From positions 1 through 16,526 of the forward strand of contig NZ_JAGTJJ010000115.1 of the NCBI RefSeq assembly GCF_028435365.1: a stretch of 16,526 nucleotides of DNA, read 5' to 3'. Position 1 is the stretch's first letter. The number at the start of each line of letters is the position of its first letter. Under the pieces are notes generated by a model, which was not told where the DNA came from, searched no databases, and was given only the letters and a program-made list of their open reading frames with translations. The stretch comes from Polyangium jinanense. GTDB taxonomy: Bacteria > Myxococcota > Polyangia > Polyangiales > Polyangiaceae. The position numbers and the translations under genes were made by a program. This document shows positions 6,816 through 13,945 of the stretch, piece after piece.

Positions 6816-6820
6816 TCTAT

Positions 6821-8278
6821 CTACCGGGCTTGCCCCGATTTCTCATTCGCTGCCCCCTCCGCGCCAGCGATGCATACACATGTCATGCATCCGCCGAACG
6901 TCACCACGATCAGCCCCAGAACAACGATGAGCGCGACCGTCGAAGGGTGCATCTTGCCCTTGTTCGGATCCACTGGCGCCATTGGCTGCATCGGCTGCGC
7001 GCCATACGCCGTCCCGTAAGGCTGCTGCGGCGCCTGCGGGCCATACCCCGGCGGTGTCGCCCCCTGCGGGCCATACCCCGGCGGCGGCTGCGCATGGTAT
7101 CCCGGCGGCGTCGGGCCCTGCGGACCATACCCTTGCGGCAGCTGCGAATGGTACCCCGGCGGCGTCGCCCCCTGCGGGCCATACCCCGGCGGCGTCGGCC
7201 CCTGCACGCCGTAGCCCGAATGCGCAGGCCCCAGCGTCGGGCCCGTCGCATACCCCGTCCCCGCGATCGTCGGCGCCACGCCGCCCTGCTGCACGGCCGG
7301 GCCCGGGCCCGGAGGCGCCACCGAGATGCCCGTCCGCGGCGCCGCCATCGCCCCGGCCGGCGGGACGGCGACACCCGTGATCCGACCAATCCGCTCGGCG
7401 GACACACGCGCCCGCTGCGGCGCGAATGGGACGAGCGCCGCCGCGAGCTCGCCGACGCTCGCGAACCTCCGCGCGGCGTCCTTTTCGAGGCAACGCAGGA
7501 TCACCGCTTCGAGCGCGGGCGGCGCGTCCGGGCGCAGCGCCCGCAAAGGCGCCGGGGGATCGCCGAGAATGGCGGCATAGACCTCCGGCACGGTCGAGCC
7601 CTGGAATGCGAGCTTGCCGGTCAAGAGCTCCTGCAGGATGACCCCGAGCGCCCAGATGTCCGTGCGCGGATCGACGTGCTTCGACGAACGCAGCTGCTCC
7701 GGCGCCATGTACCCCGGCGTGCCGAGAACGCTCTGGGTCTGCGTCATCTGCTGCGCCTCGGGCGACGCGCCCACGAGCGCCGCCTTGGAGATGCCGAAGT
7801 CGAGCACCTTCACGCACGCCGAACCGTCCGCCCGCCGCGTCAAATAGAGGTTCGCAGGCTTCAGGTCGCGATGCACGATCCCTGCGACGTGCGCCTCGGC
7901 GAGCGCCTCGCACGCCTGCAGCAGATACTCGACTGCGTCCTCGATCGCGAGCGGGCCGTTTCGCTTTACGTGCTTCGAGAGGTCCGACCCCTCGAGGTAC
8001 TCCATGACCATGTACGGCTCGCCCGTGTCGAGCGTGCCGACGTCGAGCACGCGCGCCACGTGCTCGCTCTGGATGCGGCTCGCGCTCCGTGCCTCGTTGG
8101 CGAAACGCGCGACGAGCTCCTGGTGCTTCAGGGCCTCGGGCTGCAGGAGCTTGATGGCCACGGTGCGGCCGAGGTGCAGGTGGTGCGCGGCGAGCACGAC
8201 GCCCATGCCGCCCTCCCCGAGCACCCGCTCGATCCGGAATTTTCCCGAGAGGACATCACCGGGGCTCGGCGTGCTCAT
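6821..8278 (-). CDS. Membrane-anchored Ser/Thr protein kinase (Hanks/PKN type)
   Basis: A 485-aa kinase with a complete N-terminal catalytic domain: glycine loop GEGGMG 21-26, VAIK with K43, HRDLKPAN 136-143 (catalytic D138), DFG 160-162, GTPGYMAPE 186-194 and D207 in TDIWALG. After about residue 300 comes a long Pro/Gly/Tyr/Gln-rich linker with GYGPQGxTPP repeats (355-420). One hydrophobic segment follows (about 446-470, VALIVVLGLIVVTFGG), then a tail of some 15 residues. A Cys cluster, CMTCVC, sits at the end of the membrane segment. The kinase should therefore face the cytoplasm with almost no external sensor, which is common for myxobacterial kinases. The start ATG (MSTPSPGD) is chosen because the domain begins just after it and GAGG lies about 6 bp upstream; the open frame runs 72 codons further with Arg-rich, non-family sequence. 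The gene is divergent from a Cys-rich lipoprotein gene. Target unknown. Confidence 0.93.
   Translation of the reverse strand: MSTPSPGDVLSGKFRIERVLGEGGMGVVLAAHHLHLGRTVAIKLLQPEALKHQELVARFANEARSASRIQSEHVARVLDVGTLDTGEPYMVMEYLEGSDLSKHVKRNGPLAIEDAVEYLLQACEALAEAHVAGIVHRDLKPANLYLTRRADGSACVKVLDFGISKAALVGASPEAQQMTQTQSVLGTPGYMAPEQLRSSKHVDPRTDIWALGVILQELLTGKLAFQGSTVPEVYAAILGDPPAPLRALRPDAPPALEAVILRCLEKDAARRFASVGELAAALVPFAPQRARVSAERIGRITGVAVPPAGAMAAPRTGISVAPPGPGPAVQQGGVAPTIAGTGYATGPTLGPAHSGYGVQGPTPPGYGPQGATPPGYHSQLPQGYGPQGPTPPGYHAQPPPGYGPQGATPPGYGPQAPQQPYGTAYGAQPMQPMAPVDPNKGKMHPSTVALIVVLGLIVVTFGGCMTCVCIAGAEGAANEKSGQAR
7019..7216 (-). repeat. In-frame degenerate repeats encoding the kinase GYGPQG linker
   Basis: Residues 355-420 of the kinase are built from alternating 10-residue GYGPQGxTPP-like and 8-residue GYHxQxPx-like units, for example GYGVQGPTPP, GYGPQGATPP, GYHSQLPQ and GYHAQPPP. 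The DNA shows the same near-repeats. Such a segment is low-complexity, Tyr/Gln-rich and probably disordered. It could expand or contract by slippage. Confidence 0.85.
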
Positions 8279-8412
8279 CGGGCCTCGGACGAGCGATAGA
8301 GGCAAACGGTCGCGATCATCGGCGGCATTCTTCCATGCAAGGTCCCTCCGAGCCAAGCGCCTTCGCGCGGGGGGCTTGTGCCACGCCGAGGGCCCATGCG
8401 ATCCTCGCTTCC
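8279..8412. promoter_or_regulatory. Divergent promoter region between kinase and lipoprotein genes
   Basis: This 134-bp gap must hold the promoters of both divergent genes. I see no convincing -35/-10 pair, operator palindrome or copy of the dispersed repeat in it. It is one of the few intergenic regions here without repeat arms. Confidence 0.4.
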
Positions 8413-9270
8413 ATGATCTTCCAAAGGCCCCTCTCCCGACTTCTCTTGACGCTCCCCACCCTCGCCGCGACGTTCGTCCTCGGCCTCGCCGCATGCGGCG
8501 ACGACACCGACGGCACGACGCCCCCGCCGAAGTACACGCTCGACAACGTCTGCGCGCAAATCGCGCCCCAGCTCTGCGAGGTGCGCAAGACGTGTTGCGA
8601 GAAAGGCGATGGCTACGACGAGGCCGCGTGCATCACGTACGAGACCGAAGTTTGCGAGAAGAACGTGGCCGACGTGCAAGCGGGCCTCATGACCTTCGAC
8701 GGAAACAGCATCGACGCCTGTCTCGTGGCGATGAAGCCCTACGCGGACAAGTGTTTCCTGACGATCCCCGACTACTACAACGCGCCGGAGGACCTCGCGC
8801 CGTGCTCGAAGGTCTTCGCAGGCAAGCTGACGGACGGCTCGACCTGCGAGCGCGACGCGCAATGCGCGTCCTCGGTCGAGAAACGTGAGATCGTCGAGTG
8901 CGACGACGACACGAAGAAATGCTCGGCGACGCGGTTCCTGCCGCTCGACGCGGCCTGCAAGGTCGAGGCGAACGCAAAGGAAGTCTGCGATCAGGGGCTC
9001 TACTGCGATTACGACTTCCTGGCAATGGAAGGTCTGTGCAAGCCGGCGAAGAAGCTCGGTGAGGCATGCACGCCGAGCCCGATCCAGCTCTCGTGTGGCC
9101 TCAACGCCTATTGCGACGCAGACACGAAGGTCTGCACCGAGGCGAAGGTCGAGGGCTCGGCCTGCCAAAGCCCACTCGAATGCCAGTCGCTGAAGTGCAA
9201 CGCGATGGCCTGCGGGCCGATCGATCCGCTCTTCGACGGCGAGCAATGCAAGGGGAGCAGCGCGCCCTGA
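8413..9270 (+). CDS. Cysteine-rich outer lipoprotein, unknown function
   Basis: A 285-aa protein with a clear type II signal: RPLSRLLLTLPTLAATFVLGLAAC, lipidated Cys at 28, followed by GDD. The protein has 27 Cys in all, leaving 26 after lipidation, enough for 13 disulfides. A first block (about residues 45-115) is followed by repeated short modules of the form G-x-x-C-x(4-8)-C-x(3-12)-C-x(5-10)-C from about residue 125 to the end, for example DGSTCERDAQC, KKLGEAC, DADTKVC and EGSACQSPLEC. Such Cys-spaced, secreted repeats recur in myxobacterial lipoproteins; I recognise no enzymatic motif. ATG 8413 is chosen because the signal peptide starts there; an upstream in-frame ATG (8335) would put 26 unrelated residues before it. 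The Shine-Dalgarno is weak. Divergence from the kinase may mean shared control. Repeat copy D begins at the stop codon. Confidence 0.8.
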   Translation: MIFQRPLSRLLLTLPTLAATFVLGLAACGDDTDGTTPPPKYTLDNVCAQIAPQLCEVRKTCCEKGDGYDEAACITYETEVCEKNVADVQAGLMTFDGNSIDACLVAMKPYADKCFLTIPDYYNAPEDLAPCSKVFAGKLTDGSTCERDAQCASSVEKREIVECDDDTKKCSATRFLPLDAACKVEANAKEVCDQGLYCDYDFLAMEGLCKPAKKLGEACTPSPIQLSCGLNAYCDADTKVCTEAKVEGSACQSPLECQSLKCNAMACGPIDPLFDGEQCKGSSAP

Positions 9271-9598
9271 GCAGCCGCTGCGCCGGGGCGCTGCCCCGGA
9301 CCCCGCGGGGGCTGTCCGCCCCTCGACCCGGACCAGGCACGGCCTGGACCGAGGGTGGAAGAACTGCGCTCCGCGCAGTTCTTCCAACGGGCCCGTTGGA
9401 AGACCAGGGACAGCGTGGCGGTCTCGATTGGCAGGATCGCCCTTGGTCTTGACCTGGCCTGTTCGATGAACTGCGCATCGCGCAGTTCATCGACCCCGAG
9501 TCCAGCGCTTGCGCTGGTCCGGGTGCAGGGGCGGATAGCCCCTGCTGGGGCCTGGGGCAAAGCCCCAGCGCAGCGCCTCCCAGATGAGACCCATGCTC
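9271..9598. repeat. Multi-hairpin intergenic repeat, copy D (full element, inverted relative to B and C)
   Basis: Type II arm first: H1' 9283-9299 (CCGGGGC-GCT-GCCCCGG), H2' about 9308-9322, H3' 9333-9347 (CCAGGC-ACG-GCCTGG), H4' 9356-9386 (14-bp TGGAAGAACTGCGC stem, loop TCC). A 24-bp perfect palindrome, 9380-9403 (half-site TCTTCCAACGGG), overlaps the right half of H4' and could form an alternative hairpin. Core about 9387-9462; its reverse complement aligns with the cores of B and C. Then the type I arm: H4 9463-9493 (loop ATC), H3 9502-9517, H2 9526-9544, H1 9552-9568, tail GCGCAGCGCCTCCC and ATGAGACCCAT to about 9595. It fills most of the 389-bp gap between the lipoprotein and AraC-type genes. 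Confidence 0.95.
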
Positions 9599-9659
9599 AG
9601 CGTGCACGATTGGCGCGATCGGATTGGTCGTGGGGACTCGGTCTCGGTATGTTTCCGCC

Positions 9660-10649
9660 ATGAACCGTGACCTCGTCCACCTCCCGTTGGCGGTGCGCGA
9701 TCGGCTCGCGCGCCTTGGGGCGAACGTTGCCCCTGCGACCGCTGCCGCGCGGGTGCCGCCGAGCGGCGAGCTGAGCACCGAGCAGTTTTTCACCTTCTGG
9801 GAAGCGCTCGGGGCGTCGTCGCCGCCCGACGTCGGGCTCCGGTTGGCGGCGGAGACGCAGGTGCACGAGTACGACATCTCGTCGCTCGCGGCGCTGCACT
9901 CTCCCGACGTTGGCACGGCCTTGTCCAAGCTCGCCCGCTACAAACGGCTCTGCGGGATGAAGGAAATGGCCATCGACACGAAGGGGATGGAGGTGACGAT
10001 TCACACGACCTACCTGCACGCGCCCGGACCCATGCCCCCGCGCCTGGTCGATGCCTCGCTTGCCTCGCTCGTCGTGCTTTTGCAACGAGGCAGCGGGCTT
10101 GCGCTTGCGCCGAAGCGCGTCGAGCTCTCTCGTGCGCGTAGCGACGAGCCGATGCTGCTGCGCTTTTTTGGCTGCCCGCTGCGGTTTCGCTCGGAGCGCG
10201 ACGCGCTCGTCCTCGAGGAGCGCCTCCTCTCGACGCCGTTCGTCACGCACAATGCCGATCTCTTGCAGGTGCTCGTCCCCAGCCTCGACCAGAAGCTTGC
10301 GCCGCTCGAACAGGCCTCGTTCGTCGAGCAGGTCCGCGTGGTCGTCGCTCGCCGCATGTCGGGTGAGCGGCCGAGCATCGCGAAGGTGGCGCGGGAGTTG
10401 TCCCTCAGCACGCGCACGTTCCAGCGGCGCCTGGGTGAGCTGGGGGTCAGCTATCAGCACTTGCTCGACGAGGTCCGGCACCACACCGCGCTGCGCCTCT
10501 TGCGCAAGGACGACGTCGACGTCAACGAGATCGCCTTCCTGCTCGGCTTCGACGAGGTCAACTCCTTCACGCGGGCGTTCCGCGCCTGGGAGGGGACGAC
10601 TCCGAAACGTTGGCGTGATTCGATTCATTTGTGGCGCGATCGGGTTTGA
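9660..10649 (+). CDS. AraC-family transcriptional regulator
   Basis: A 329-aa regulator. Residues about 10-205 look like the AraC-type ligand-binding/dimerisation domain of the ArgR/OruR/VirS-like subgroup. About 237-318 form the double helix-turn-helix: first HTH SIAKVARELSLSTRTFQRRL (239-258), second DVNEIAFLLGFDEVNSFTRAFRAWEGTTPKRWR with the family signature. ATG 9660 gives a normal N-terminus (MNRDLVHLPL). No strong Shine-Dalgarno is seen and a TTG at 9624 is an unlikely alternative. The SDR gene begins 45 bp downstream on the same strand, so the pair is probably co-transcribed and the regulator may control the SDR in response to its substrate; this is inference from context. Confidence 0.9.
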   Translation: MNRDLVHLPLAVRDRLARLGANVAPATAAARVPPSGELSTEQFFTFWEALGASSPPDVGLRLAAETQVHEYDISSLAALHSPDVGTALSKLARYKRLCGMKEMAIDTKGMEVTIHTTYLHAPGPMPPRLVDASLASLVVLLQRGSGLALAPKRVELSRARSDEPMLLRFFGCPLRFRSERDALVLEERLLSTPFVTHNADLLQVLVPSLDQKLAPLEQASFVEQVRVVVARRMSGERPSIAKVARELSLSTRTFQRRLGELGVSYQHLLDEVRHHTALRLLRKDDVDVNEIAFLLGFDEVNSFTRAFRAWEGTTPKRWRDSIHLWRDRV

Positions 10650-10657
10650 GGGCGGGC

Positions 10658-10690
10658 GCTTTGCGCACGATGCTTTGCGCAAAGGGAGGA
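10658..10690 (+). promoter_or_regulatory. Direct repeat / hairpin overlapping the SDR ribosome-binding site
   Basis: GCTTTGCGCA occurs twice as a direct repeat (10658-10667 and 10672-10681) with 14-bp periodicity. The same stretch can fold as a 9-bp stem (CTTTGCGCA 10659-10667 with TGCGCAAAG 10676-10684, 8-nt loop) whose end touches the GGGAGGA Shine-Dalgarno of the SDR gene (10684-10690). It could be an operator for the AraC-type protein or a translational control hairpin; the sequence cannot decide between these. Confidence 0.4.
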
Positions 10691-10694
10691 CATC

Positions 10695-11501
10695 ATGGAC
10701 CTGCATCTGAAAGACAAGCGCGCGCTCGTCACCGGATCGAGCTCGGGCATCGGCGCGGAGGTGGCGCGATTTCTGGCACGCGAGGGGGTCGAGGTCGTCG
10801 TGCACGGTCGCAATGCTGAACGCGCAGCGGCCGTCGCGAACGAGATCACCACGGCGGGAGGGCGCGCCGCCGTTGCCATCGGTGACCTGTCGACTGCCGA
10901 GGGGCTCAGTCGCGTCATCGATGCCGCCGAGCGCGCCTTTGGCGGCATCGACATTCTGGTCAACAACGCGGGCGGCTCGACGAACCTGGCCCATGCGTCG
11001 TGGTTCGACGCGCCGTTCGAGGAATGGCTCGACGAGTACAAGAGCAACACGCTCCCTGCTGTGCGGCTCGTGCAGGCGTTCGTGCCGGGAATGCGGGAGC
11101 GGCGGTGGGGCCGCGTCATTCAGATCTCGTCGCGCAACGCGATTTCACCTCATGCGCAACTCGGTCCGTATGGCGCATCGAAGGCGGCGCTGAACAACTT
11201 CACGCTGAGCTTGTCGAAGGCCCTGGCCGGCACCGGCGTGACGTCGAATGGCATCATGCCTGGGCTCATCGAGACGCCCGCGCTCGACGGGTGGTTCCGC
11301 GAGGTCGCCGCCAAGCAGGGCTCGACCGATCCTGCCGAAGGACGTGCGTGGGTGTTGAAGAACATGGTGCATCAAACGGTGGGTCGTCTCGGCACGCCGG
11401 CCGATATCGCTGCGGCCGTGTGTTTCCTCGCGAGTCCGCTGACGGACTTCATGACGGGCACGACCTTTCGTATCGATGGAGGGGCCACGCCCACGTTGTG
11501 A
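10695..11501 (+). CDS. Short-chain dehydrogenase/reductase (SDR)
   Basis: A 268-aa classical SDR, an NAD(P)-dependent oxidoreductase with a Rossmann fold. It has the cofactor loop TGSSSGIG at 13-20, NNAG at 90-93, a catalytic set of N118, S146, Y159 and K163 (YGASK at 159-163), and the C-terminal GTTFRIDGG. HGRN (37-40), with Arg after the second strand, suggests NADPH preference, though this is only an indication. The substrate is unknown; FabG-like 3-oxoacyl reductases and sugar or aromatic alcohol dehydrogenases share this plan. GGGAGGA about 4 bp before the ATG supports the start. It follows the AraC-type gene by 45 bp. The solo repeat arm E lies between its stop and the convergent molybdopterin oxidoreductase gene. 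Confidence 0.92.
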   Translation: MDLHLKDKRALVTGSSSGIGAEVARFLAREGVEVVVHGRNAERAAAVANEITTAGGRAAVAIGDLSTAEGLSRVIDAAERAFGGIDILVNNAGGSTNLAHASWFDAPFEEWLDEYKSNTLPAVRLVQAFVPGMRERRWGRVIQISSRNAISPHAQLGPYGASKAALNNFTLSLSKALAGTGVTSNGIMPGLIETPALDGWFREVAAKQGSTDPAEGRAWVLKNMVHQTVGRLGTPADIAAAVCFLASPLTDFMTGTTFRIDGGATPTL

Positions 11502-11545
11502 CGACGAGGGGAATCCCCCTTTTCCGGTCGCACACCGGGAGGTCG

Positions 11546-11670
11546 TTCGATGAACTGCGCATCGCGCAGTTCATCGACCCCGGGTCCAGCGCTTGCGCTG
11601 GTCCGGGTCCAGGGGCGGACAGCCCCTGGTGGGGCCTGGGGCAACGCCCCAGCGCAGCGCCTCCCCATGC
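11546..11670. repeat. Multi-hairpin intergenic repeat, copy E (solo type I arm)
   Basis: H4 11547-11577 (14-bp TCGATGAACTGCGC stem, loop ATC), H3 11586-11601, H2 11609-11629 (CCAGGGGC-GGACA-GCCCCTGG), H1 11636-11652 (CTGGGGC-AAC-GCCCCAG), then GCGCAGCGCCTCCCC. There is no core and no second arm, so a single arm can exist alone. It lies between the convergent SDR and molybdopterin oxidoreductase genes, ending a few bases before the latter's stop codon. After the arm, the CATGCTCAG sequence matches the flank of copy D. Confidence 0.93.
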
Positions 11671-11676
11671 TCAGGC

Positions 11677-13851
11677 TCAAGCCTGCGGCGCCGCGTCGAC
11701 CGCCTCCAGCGTCACCGGCACTCCATTCAGAATGGCCGTCCCCGTGAGCGGCTCGACGTAGAGATCGTCGGTGATTGCATTCGCGTTTGCGCCGGGCACG
11801 CTCCCTGCGACGCGCATCGTGTCGGCCGCCGCGGCGTGCCCGTGGCCGTGCGGCAGGCTCACGACGCCCGGCATCACGTCCTCCGTCACGGCCATTCCCA
11901 CGACGACCTCGCCCACGCGACTCCGCACGCGCACGCGCGCTCCCGAGGAAAGCCCAAGCCGCTCCGCATCTGTCGGATGCACGAGCAACATCGAGCGATC
12001 TGGCCCCTTCACGAGTGACGGGACGTTGTGCATCCAGGAATTGTTGTTCCGCATGTGCCGCCGCCCGATGAGCACGAGGCCCGCTGCCGTCACCTCGTCG
12101 AGGAATCGCTCGAGACGCGGGACATCGGCGAGGATCTCGGGCGGCGCGAGGCAGACCTTTCCGGTCTTCGTGCGCACGCGCTCCCGGAACATGGGCCGGA
12201 GCGGGCCGAGGTCGATCCCGTGCTTGGCCTTCTTCAACTTTTCGAGGTTGAGCCCCTTCGAGAACGGGAGGAATCGATCCCCGTACGGGCCCATGCGGAG
12301 CAACAGATCGAGATTGCCGTCGGCGCCGAGCTTGTTCAAGAGCCCAACGAACCGCTCGGCGGCAGCACCGAGCGGTGACGGCGAGATACGCTTCCCGAGG
12401 ACACGCCCCGCGAGCTCCACGAGGATCTCCGCATCGTCCTTCGTATCCGGCGGGGCCTCGATCACGGGCGCGGACCATTTTGCCGTGTTCCGGACCGCGA
12501 GCGTGTGGAAGAGCAGATCGTAATGGCTACGCTCGAGCGCATACCGCGGCGGCAGGACGAGGTGCGCGTGCCGGGTCGTCTCGTTCAGGTAGATGTCGAT
12601 CGCCACCATGAAATCGAGGTTCGCGAGGGCTTTCTCGATACGCTCCCCATTCGGGACCGAGAGGACGGGATTGCCCGCGACGACGACGAACCCGCGAATC
12701 TGCCCGTCTCCGGGCGTCTCCATTTCCTCGGCCATGGTGGTGGCGGGGAGGTTTCCGCCGACCTCGGGCAATCCTCGGACCCGAGAACGGAAGCGGCCGG
12801 TGCCGCCCATACCGATCATCCGCGCGACCCGCACGACGTCCGCCGCGGGGGTCGGGAACATGGCGCAGCCAGGGCGATCGAAATGGCCGGTGACGATGTT
12901 CAGCGCGTCGACGAGATAACTCGACAGCGGGCCGAACGCGCTCGTGGAGAGACCCATGCGGCCATACGCGACGGCACGCGGCGCCTTGGCGAATTCGCGG
13001 GCGATGCGGCGAATGACGAGGGCCGGGACGCCCGTCGGTTCGGATACGCGCTCGGGGGAGAAGCGCTTCGCAATGGCCCGGAGCTCGGAGACGCCGTCGG
13101 CGATGTCGGAGAGGGCGCCGGCATCGTAAAGCTTTTCGTCGAAGACGACGTGGAGCAAACCGAGGAGGAGGGCCGCGTCGGAGCCGGGGCGAATGAAATG
13201 GTGCTCGTCGGCAAAGCCTGTGGTCTCGGTCTTGCGCGGGTCGAAGAGGACGAACCTGCCGCCACGCTCGCGCACGCCGGAGAGCCTGCCGCGGACGTCG
13301 CCGAGGGTCATGATGCTGCCACCGGAGGCCGCGGGATTCGCGCCGAAGACGAGGAAATAATCGGTGTGGTCGATGTCGGGGATGGTCAGGCTCGTGGCCT
13401 CGCCGTACATCTGGAGGGCCGCGTAAATGCGGGGATTCGCGTCCTGGGAGTTCGAATCGAAGCGGTTCTTCGTGCCGAGGGCCATTCCGAGCAAGCTCGC
13501 GCCGAGGATCGCGCCGTGCCCGTGCGCCGCGGGATTGCCGAGGTACATGCCGACGGAATCGGGGCCGTGCTCGCGCTGGAGGGCGGCGAGGCGCTCGCCC
13601 GCCTCGGCGAGGGCCTCGTCCCAGCTCACGCGGACGAAGCCCGAGGCGGTGCGGCGCATGGGGTGGCGGAGGCGATCGGGATCCTCCTGGAGCTCCCGCA
13701 TGGCCGGGCCCTTGGGACAGATGTGGCCCCGCGAGAAGACGTCGTCCCGATCGCCGCGAATGTCGACGACGCGGTTGTCTTCGACGGCGACGCGCATGCC
13801 GCACATGGCCTCGCAGACGTTGCACGTGCGGAAATGAACCGTGGCCCCCAT
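11677..13851 (-). CDS. Molybdopterin-dependent oxidoreductase (MopB/DMSO-reductase superfamily), 4Fe-4S-containing
   Basis: A 724-aa protein with the full MopB plan. An N-terminal 4Fe-4S motif has C10-x2-C13-x3-C17 and C45 (HICPKGPA). Molybdopterin-binding regions include SWDEALAEAGERL (76-88), YFLVFGANPAASGGS, FVLFDPRKTETTGFADEHHFIRPGSDAALLLGLLH and VVVAGNPVLSVPNGERIEKAL. The C-terminal dinucleotide-binding domain has RRHMRNNNSWMHNVPSL and ends in LPHGHGH and the conserved P-G-A-N-A-N-A region. Where formate dehydrogenases have Sec or Cys as metal ligand, this sequence reads FDSNSQDANP (131-140), so the ligand is probably Ser or Asp; substrate unknown. There is no Tat signal and no adjacent electron-transfer or membrane subunit, so it looks cytoplasmic and stand-alone. 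AAGGAG (13858-13863), 6 bp before the ATG, fixes the start. The 43-bp repeat array lies directly upstream. Confidence 0.9.
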   Translation of the reverse strand: MGATVHFRTCNVCEAMCGMRVAVEDNRVVDIRGDRDDVFSRGHICPKGPAMRELQEDPDRLRHPMRRTASGFVRVSWDEALAEAGERLAALQREHGPDSVGMYLGNPAAHGHGAILGASLLGMALGTKNRFDSNSQDANPRIYAALQMYGEATSLTIPDIDHTDYFLVFGANPAASGGSIMTLGDVRGRLSGVRERGGRFVLFDPRKTETTGFADEHHFIRPGSDAALLLGLLHVVFDEKLYDAGALSDIADGVSELRAIAKRFSPERVSEPTGVPALVIRRIAREFAKAPRAVAYGRMGLSTSAFGPLSSYLVDALNIVTGHFDRPGCAMFPTPAADVVRVARMIGMGGTGRFRSRVRGLPEVGGNLPATTMAEEMETPGDGQIRGFVVVAGNPVLSVPNGERIEKALANLDFMVAIDIYLNETTRHAHLVLPPRYALERSHYDLLFHTLAVRNTAKWSAPVIEAPPDTKDDAEILVELAGRVLGKRISPSPLGAAAERFVGLLNKLGADGNLDLLLRMGPYGDRFLPFSKGLNLEKLKKAKHGIDLGPLRPMFRERVRTKTGKVCLAPPEILADVPRLERFLDEVTAAGLVLIGRRHMRNNNSWMHNVPSLVKGPDRSMLLVHPTDAERLGLSSGARVRVRSRVGEVVVGMAVTEDVMPGVVSLPHGHGHAAAADTMRVAGSVPGANANAITDDLYVEPLTGTAILNGVPVTLEAVDAAPQA

Positions 13852-13890
13852 GGTGCGCTCCTTGGTCCGGGTCCGTCCGGATGGGGAGGC

Positions 13891-13921
13891 ATCCTACCAA
13901 AAAAGGGCGGAGAAGCGGCAA
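13891..13921 (-). promoter_or_regulatory. Candidate promoter of the molybdopterin oxidoreductase gene
   Basis: Read on the minus strand, TTGCCG (13916-13921) and TAGGAT (13891-13896) each match four of six bases of the -35 and -10 consensus, but their spacing is 19 bp, which is long. A transcript would start near 13884 with a leader of about 33 nt. The 43-bp array begins about 25 bp upstream of the -35. Confidence 0.33.
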
Positions 13922-13945
13922 GAGGAGGTCGGCACGTCCGGGCGG

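Noticed and set aside
6674..8299. Plus-strand open frame of 541 codons antisense to the kinase.
   Set aside because: Arg/His-rich shadow of the kinase gene; it begins inside repeat copy C.
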